Below, piece by piece: positions 13,848 through 15,471 of a stretch of 15,471 bases of DNA. Made by a program: the position numbers and the translations under genes. The notes beneath the pieces are model-generated. The model was not told where the DNA came from. It did no database searches and saw nothing but the letters and a program-made list of their open reading frames with translations. Source of the DNA: Sulfurimonas sp. UBA6014 (GTDB taxonomy: Bacteria > Campylobacterota > Campylobacteria > Campylobacterales > Sulfurimonadaceae); assembly GCA_002428085.1 (NCBI GenBank), contig DJAA01000074.1:26345-41815 (forward strand), given 5' to 3'. Each line of letters begins with the position of its first letter. Position 1 is the first letter of the stretch.

Positions 13848-15471
13848 CACGCCGATAATCCTACAAAGCTCAGAGCTTTTTCAAACCATCACACATGCCA
13901 AAAATGTCCTTGGATTTACCCTTTTGCTCGATATTACCGCCATTGACAATCTCCACAAAAAACGCCCTGCTTCAACGAGGTTTGAGCTTGTCTACATTCT
14001 TCGTCATGCTGCGTTTAAAGAAACGCTTCTCTATAAAGTAAGCGTTGCAGATGAAACTCTAGGAGTTGAGAGTATATCTTCTCTCTTTGGCTCGGCTGAG
14101 TGGGCTGAGCGAGAGGTGTATGACCAGTACGGCATCCATTTTATAAACCATCCAATGCTCAAGCGAGTTTTAAATCATATGCAGTTTGTCGGGCATCCGC
14201 TTCGCAAAGATTATACAATCACTAAAGGGCAATACTGCACGAGTTCGCAAGACCTCATGGACGAGATGAAACCGCTTTTAAAACATCGCAATCTTGACTT
14301 AAATAACGATAATTTAATGGTCGTAAACCTTGGACCCTCGCACCCTGCAAGTCATGGAACGATTCGAACTTTAGCAGCACTCGATGGGGAAACTATAGTT
14401 GCAGCAGCGGCTGAGATTGGCTATCTGCACCGCGGTTTTGAGAAGAGTTGCGAAAACCACAACTACAACCAAATCATCCCTTACACAGACAGACTCAACT
14501 ACTGCTCTGCCATCATGAACAACATCGCTTTTGCAAAAACAGTTGAGGAGATGATGGGCATTACTCTGCCTGAGCGTGGCATTTACATAAGAATTATTGT
14601 TGCCGAACTCTCTCGCGTGATTGACCATTTGGTATGTTTGGCGGCAGGACTTCTCGACATGGGCGGACAAACCAACTACTGGTATTTGTACAACCCTCGC
14701 GACAATGCTTACGATTTTCTCTCTAAACTCACGGGTGCAAGACTCACAAACTCCTACATGCGCATAGGGGGAATGGCACACGATTTATATGAGGGCTGGG
14801 AAGGTGATTTAAGAGATGTTTTAACAAAAATCGACTTTGGCATTACCGAATCACTCAAGATGATAACCCACAACCGCATCTTTAACGACCGACTCCAAAA
14901 CATCTCTCCCGTGAGTGCAAAGCAAGCCATAGACTACGGTTTCACAGGTCCAAACCTTCGTGCTTCGGGCGTTGCGTATGATTTGCGATTTGCAAAGCCT
15001 TATTATGGGTATGAAACTTTTGATTTTGACATGGTTATCGGCTCAGTGGGCGACACTTACGACAGAATGATGGTTCGTTTTGATGAGATGAACGAGAGCA
15101 TGAAAATCATCCGCCAAGCCATGAGTAGAATTCCTGATGGCGATATTAACGTCAATGACCGACGGATAACGATGCCTGCGAAGGGTTGTGTTTATGGGGG
15201 TATTGAAGACATGATGAACCAGTTCAAACTTGTCATTGAGGGCGTTCATGTTCCAAAAGGGGAACATTATGGCTCTTTTGAAGCGGCAAACGGCGAGCTT
15301 GGTTTTTACATTGTAAGCGATGGAAGCGGTACACCCTACAAGGTAAAAGTGAGACCGCCTAGTTTTTACCACATGGCGGCGTATCCAAAAATCATAGAAA
15401 ATTATCAAGTGGCTGATGCCATTTTAACTTTGGGCAGTCTCAATATTATTGCAGGGGAGATGGATCGATGA
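13840..15471 (+). CDS. nuoCD: Fused NADH-quinone oxidoreductase subunit C/D
   Basis: A 543-aa fusion of NuoC (30-kDa, about 1-126) and NuoD (49-kDa, about 158-543) joined by a roughly 30-residue linker. The NuoC part shows AEWAEREVYDQYGIHF and HPMLKRVLNHM...GHPLRKDY. The NuoD part shows NLGPSHPASHGTIR (the His of HPASHG corresponds to the quinone-binding His), EIGYLHRGFEKSCE, PYTDRLNY (Tyr221, the quinone-site Tyr), LTGARLTNSYMRIGG and the C-terminal GSLNIIAGEMDR followed by TGA at the last base of the window. No stop or frameshift lies between the halves. A fusion is known in E. coli (about 600 aa), but in Campylobacter and Helicobacter nuoC and nuoD are separate. The remaining nuo genes should follow to the right. 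Confidence 0.96.
   Translation: MLNTPIILQSSELFQTITHAKNVLGFTLLLDITAIDNLHKKRPASTRFELVYILRHAAFKETLLYKVSVADETLGVESISSLFGSAEWAEREVYDQYGIHFINHPMLKRVLNHMQFVGHPLRKDYTITKGQYCTSSQDLMDEMKPLLKHRNLDLNNDNLMVVNLGPSHPASHGTIRTLAALDGETIVAAAAEIGYLHRGFEKSCENHNYNQIIPYTDRLNYCSAIMNNIAFAKTVEEMMGITLPERGIYIRIIVAELSRVIDHLVCLAAGLLDMGGQTNYWYLYNPRDNAYDFLSKLTGARLTNSYMRIGGMAHDLYEGWEGDLRDVLTKIDFGITESLKMITHNRIFNDRLQNISPVSAKQAIDYGFTGPNLRASGVAYDLRFAKPYYGYETFDFDMVIGSVGDTYDRMMVRFDEMNESMKIIRQAMSRIPDGDINVNDRRITMPAKGCVYGGIEDMMNQFKLVIEGVHVPKGEHYGSFEAANGELGFYIVSDGSGTPYKVKVRPPSFYHMAAYPKIIENYQVADAILTLGSLNIIAGEMDR

Noticed and set aside
14371..14781. Minus-strand 136-codon frame opposite nuoCD
   Set aside because: Antisense shadow of the NuoD core; no promoter or ribosome site.

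Overview
The window looks like chromosomal DNA of a Campylobacterota (epsilonproteobacterial) bacterium, probably a free-living, Sulfurimonas- or Sulfuricurvum-like one. The evidence is an AT-rich sequence with extended TGn-TATAAT promoters, a Wolinella-type frdCAB fumarate reductase, and a 14-subunit-type nuo operon start. The genus is an inference. No tRNA, rRNA, CRISPR array, transposase or phage gene is visible.

Layout, left to right. (1) 1-171: a short direct-repeat stretch and a long imperfect hairpin element that runs into the last codons of the first gene. (2) 168-3180, minus strand: a tight four-gene operon transcribed as TorD-family chaperone, cysteine-rich multi-cluster ferredoxin, a degenerate shikimate-dehydrogenase-like protein and an unrecognised 169-aa protein. 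It looks like an accessory module for a molybdenum/tungsten oxidoreductase, probably of the formate dehydrogenase or DMSO reductase family, but no catalytic subunit is in the window. (3) 3291-8306, minus strand: a short form of the large NAD-dependent glutamate dehydrogenase (1061 aa) followed after 14 bases by an MscS-family mechanosensitive channel that starts at TTG. (4) 8436-9245, plus strand: a PAS-like/GGDEF-like protein whose catalytic signature has decayed, transcribed divergently from the dehydrogenase. (5) 9305-12767, minus strand: frdC-frdA-frdB, each pair overlapping by ATGA. (6) 12979-15471, plus strand: nuoA, nuoB and a fused nuoCD that ends exactly at the window edge.

The core metabolic theme is membrane electron transport. 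FrdCAB exchanges electrons between the menaquinone pool and fumarate/succinate, in anaerobic respiration or the reductive TCA cycle, and complex I feeds or draws on the same pool. The two operons diverge from a roughly 200-bp control region that holds a -10 box for each, a palindrome at the presumed frd start site and a hairpin in the nuo leader. Glutamate dehydrogenase links 2-oxoglutarate and nitrogen metabolism, and its pairing with an osmotic channel suggests a link to glutamate as an osmolyte.

The least ordinary region is the TorD/ferredoxin/AroE-like operon. It combines a catalytically degenerate metabolic-enzyme fold, an iron-sulfur protein with extra cysteine modules and an unrecognised partner. 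Function there is inferred from neighbours only.
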